DNA of 64,000 nucleotides from Enterobacter sp. RIT418 (GTDB taxonomy: Bacteria > Pseudomonadota > Gammaproteobacteria > Enterobacterales > Enterobacteriaceae): NCBI RefSeq assembly GCF_003057745.1, contig NZ_QBJD02000006.1, positions 124,001 through 188,000 of the forward strand, given 5' to 3'. How positions within the stretch are numbered: the first letter of the stretch is position 1; every line of letters starts with the position of its first letter. Positions 61,738 through 64,000 of the stretch are shown here, piece by piece. The notes under the pieces were generated by a model. That model saw nothing but the letters and a program-made list of their open reading frames with translations, was not told the DNA's origin and did not search any database. The translations under genes and the position numbers were made by a program.

Positions 61738-62227
61738 AGTGGTCGTGATACTCAACGAGCCCGCTCACGCCGCTCAGCGCGTCATCCGCCAGACGATGCA
61801 CCTGGAAGGCGGATTCGGTACCCGGCCAGCGGCAGCGCAAATCGTACTGCGCCGCCGGCTCAAAGCCTAAACGGCCATAGAACGCCGGATCGCCCAGCGC
61901 AACAACGGCCGCATAGCCAAACTCGTTGAGCGAATCCAGCCCTTCGAAGACCAGCTGGCGCGCCAGCCCCTGTCCGCGATAGTTTTCATCGACCGCCAGC
62001 GGGGCCATTCCGACCCACTGAAGATCCTCGCCCTGCACGAGCACCGGGCTAAAGGCAACGTAGCCGACCACCTGACCTTCGTCATCGGTGGCCACCAGCC
62101 CCAGCGTGATCAGACCATCTTCACGGAGATCGTGGACCAGTTGAGCTTCGGCATCGCTCGCGAAGGCGCGGCGCAACAGTGCATCGATACCCGGGGCATC
62201 AATCCCAATTTCGACTCGAATCAGCAT
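61724..62227 (-). CDS. yhbS: GNAT-family N-acetyltransferase YhbS
   Basis: 167 residues of the GNAT fold; acetyl-CoA motif A is present as [21 protein letters not shown]. The N-terminal part is [20 protein letters not shown] and the C-terminus has [18 protein letters not shown]. In E. coli the substrate is unknown, though a link to RNA turnover control has been reported. It overlaps ubiT by 7 bases, suggesting one transcription unit. Confidence 0.93.
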   Translation of the reverse strand: MLIRVEIGIDAPGIDALLRRAFASDAEAQLVHDLREDGLITLGLVATDDEGQVVGYVAFSPVLVQGEDLQWVGMAPLAVDENYRGQGLARQLVFEGLDSLNEFGYAAVVALGDPAFYGRLGFEPAAQYDLRCRWPGTESAFQVHRLADDALSGVSGLVEYHDHFNRF

Positions 62228-62745
62228 GGCTCACCTACTGAAGTGTGTTTACCGTCCGGCGGGGTTTTCAGCCCGGCCTCAACAAAATCTGCCATTTGCA
62301 TCAACATCATGCGCAGCGCTTTCGGCATCTGCTCCAGCTCAATGGCATCCATTAAATTCTTAACGTACAGGCCAAGCTCCGTATCGCCTTCAATGACCAG
62401 ACGGCGCTGGAAGAAGAGCGTATCCGGGTCCTGCTTGCGCGCGGCAATCATCAGCAGATCGCTGGCGTTGGCGCTAAAGCTCACGTCCGCCTCGGCGGAT
62501 TCGCGAACGATCAGCTGATCGTTTTCCACGGAGGTAAACCAGCGCAGCCCGATATCACGCATGTGAATACTCAGCCAGCGCCCTTCCAGAAACGCCAGCT
62601 CACCGTCCTGCAGCGCCTGGCGGAACTGCCAGCTCAGTACCTGCTCCAGCACCTGGCGTTTTAGCGCAAACGGCGCCAGCCTGACCGGCACGCTCAGCAT
62701 TGATGGGCCAAATTGTACGAGACGCGAACGCAGTTTATCCAGCAC
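62221..62745 (-). CDS. ubiT: Ubiquinone biosynthesis accessory factor UbiT (YhbT)
   Basis: 174 residues with an SCP2 lipid-carrier domain (SWQFRQALQDGELAFLEGRW, DVSFSANASDLLMIAARKQD, FFQRRLVIEGDTELGLYVKN). UbiT binds lipid and, with UbiU and UbiV, is needed for oxygen-independent ubiquinone synthesis. It is divergent from ubiU across 220 bases and overlaps downstream yhbS by 7 bases. Confidence 0.95.
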   Translation of the reverse strand: MLDKLRSRLVQFGPSMLSVPVRLAPFALKRQVLEQVLSWQFRQALQDGELAFLEGRWLSIHMRDIGLRWFTSVENDQLIVRESAEADVSFSANASDLLMIAARKQDPDTLFFQRRLVIEGDTELGLYVKNLMDAIELEQMPKALRMMLMQMADFVEAGLKTPPDGKHTSVGEPC

Positions 62746-62965
62746 GAGCTTTACTCCCTGATATCTATAGTCCCGTTATTTTGCCATATCCCCGGCGGAA
62801 CATAGCGGCATAAATCAACAAACCGACGTCCGGCTTACTCCATTATTGGTGTCATCAATACGCCATTAGCTGCCTTAAATCAAAAATTGTCGCCTGGGGG
62901 TTAATTAAAATCCCAGCTCGTTAACAATTTTGCGATCGCTTCGATCGTCAACAGCAGGAAACATT

Positions 62966-63961
62966 ATGGAGCTGCTCTGCCCTGCCGGAAACCTTCCGGC
63001 GCTTAAGGCGGCCATCGAAAATGGGGCCGACGCGGTCTACATCGGGCTAAAGGATGACACCAACGCCCGCCATTTTGCTGGCCTAAACTTTACGGAGAAA
63101 AAGCTTCAGGAAGCCGTTACCTTCGTTCACCAGCATCGCCGCAAGCTGCATATCGCCATTAACACCTTCGCCCATCCTGACGGCTACGCCCGCTGGCAGC
63201 ATGCGGTCGATATGGCGGCGCAGCTGGGTGCCGATGCGCTGATCCTGGCCGACCTCGCCATGCTTGAGTATGCGGCAGAACGCTACCCGCATATTGAGCG
63301 CCACGTCTCCGTTCAGGCCTCCGCCACGAACGAAGAGGCCGTGCGTTTTTATCACCGTCATTTTGACGTGGCCCGCGTGGTGCTCCCACGCGTACTCTCC
63401 ATTCACCAGGTGAAGCAGCTCGCGCGCGTCACGCCCGTTCCGCTGGAAATCTTCGCCTTTGGCAGCCTGTGCATCATGGCCGAAGGCCGTTGCTATCTCT
63501 CGTCCTATTTAACCGGCGAATCGCCTAACACCGTTGGGGCGTGCTCGCCTGCCCGCTTTGTTCGCTGGCAGCAAACGCCGCAGGGGCTGGAGTCGCGCCT
63601 GAACGACGTGCTGATCGACCGCTATCAGGACGGCGAAAACGCGGGCTACCCTACCCTGTGCAAAGGCCGCTACCTGGTGGACGGCGAGCGCTATCACGCG
63701 CTGGAAGAGCCGACCAGCCTTAACACCCTGGAGCTTTTGCCGGAGCTGCTGGCCGCCAACATCGCGTCGGTGAAAATTGAAGGACGCCAGCGCAGCCCGG
63801 CCTACGTAAGCCAGGTGGCGAAAGTGTGGCGTCAGGCGATCGACCGCTGCATGGCCGACCCGCAGAACTACGCCGCGCAGCCCGCGTGGATGGAGACGCT
63901 GGGCGCCATGTCTGAAGGCACCCAAACCACGCTCGGCGCGTATCACCGTAAATGGCAGTGA
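62966..63961 (+). CDS. ubiU: Oxygen-independent ubiquinone hydroxylation protein UbiU (YhbU)
   Basis: 331 residues from the ATG at 62966, as in E. coli; 12 further upstream codons are open but non-homologous. It belongs to the U32 peptidase-like family (MELLCPAGNLPALKAAIENG, ADAVYIGL). 4Fe-4S ligands are Cys169 in FGSLCIMAEGRC, the Cys of that RC, the Cys in NTVGACSPAR and the one in PTLCKGRY. It forms a heterodimer with UbiV and hydroxylates ubiquinone precursors without oxygen, probably using prephenate as the hydroxyl donor. ubiV starts 7 bases after the stop. Confidence 0.96.
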   Translation: MELLCPAGNLPALKAAIENGADAVYIGLKDDTNARHFAGLNFTEKKLQEAVTFVHQHRRKLHIAINTFAHPDGYARWQHAVDMAAQLGADALILADLAMLEYAAERYPHIERHVSVQASATNEEAVRFYHRHFDVARVVLPRVLSIHQVKQLARVTPVPLEIFAFGSLCIMAEGRCYLSSYLTGESPNTVGACSPARFVRWQQTPQGLESRLNDVLIDRYQDGENAGYPTLCKGRYLVDGERYHALEEPTSLNTLELLPELLAANIASVKIEGRQRSPAYVSQVAKVWRQAIDRCMADPQNYAAQPAWMETLGAMSEGTQTTLGAYHRKWQ

Positions 63962-63968
63962 GATAACC

Positions 63969-64000
63969 ATGAAATATTCATTAGGGCCGGTGCTGTACTA
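63969..64000 (+). CDS. ubiV: Start of ubiV (truncated by window end)
   Basis: Ten codons (MKYSLGPVLY) match the beginning of E. coli UbiV (YhbV), partner of UbiU in anaerobic ubiquinone synthesis. The gene continues beyond the window. Spacing of 7 bases indicates an operon with ubiU. Confidence 0.85.
   Translation, partial: MKYSLGPVLY

Noticed and set aside
62845-62857. Possible FNR box TTGGTGTCATCAA between ubiT and ubiU
   Set aside because: It has the right half-sites (TTGGT / ATCAA) but a 3-base spacer instead of the required 4, so I do not call it, although FNR control of ubiUV is plausible biologically.

Overview
The window is chromosomal DNA from a member of the Enterobacteriaceae, most likely the Enterobacter cloacae complex or a close relative such as Lelliottia or Leclercia. 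Almost every gene matches an Escherichia coli K-12 gene from the 69-71 minute region, in the same order (fadH, rlmG, ygjP, ygjR, alx, sstT, uxaA, uxaC, exuT, exuR, yqjA, mzrA, yqjCDEKFG, yhaH, yhaJ, yhaK, cyuA, cyuP, tdc, rnpB, gar, aga, rsmI, lpoA, yraN, diaA, dolP, yraQ, yraR, yhbO, yhbP, yhbQ, yhbS, ubiT, ubiU, ubiV). High GC, ERIC and REP-type repeats and many copies of a short GGGGAGAGGG-type palindrome also fit Enterobacter. The species call rests on recalled similarity, not on a search.

Layout. 1-4422: the 3' part of a chaperone-usher fimbrial operon with the gene order of Salmonella bcfCDEFGH (usher, tip adhesin, two minor subunits, second chaperone, periplasmic thioredoxin-fold protein). 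4454-5000: a relic of the lsr autoinducer-2 operon (lsrG intact, lsrF reduced to its 3' end) next to repeats. 5116-12740: fatty acid, rRNA and membrane genes, including the Mn-sensing yybP-ykoY leader of alx. 12833-18424: the uxaCA/exuT/exuR hexuronate regulon. 18769-25415: yqj and yha envelope, stress and redox genes. 25516-36971: anaerobic cysteine and threonine/serine catabolism (cyuA, cyuP, tdcABCDE), with frameshifts in cyuP and in tdcA, then rnpB. 37024-40638: a reduced galactarate locus (garR, garL, garD; garK and garP missing). 40746-53889: an amino-sugar (aga) locus. 53944-64000: conserved genes around lpoA, diaA, dolP and ubiTUV.

The aga locus is the most distinctive part. Regulator AgaR, aldolase subunits KbaZ and KbaY, a complete mannose-family PTS (AgaVWEF), deacetylase AgaA and deaminase AgaS form a full N-acetylgalactosamine pathway. 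Where E. coli carries agaBCDI, this genome instead carries a MalX-like PTS IICB, a MalY-like PLP enzyme and a secreted clan GH-D (GH27/GH36-like) glycosidase. The inference is that the glycosidase releases a galacto-configured sugar in the periplasm, which the neighbouring PTS then imports.

No tRNA gene, CRISPR array, prophage or transposase gene was seen. Small-scale mobility is seen only as intergenic repeats, including three copies of one compound module made of an intrinsic terminator followed by the GGGGAGAGGG-type palindrome.
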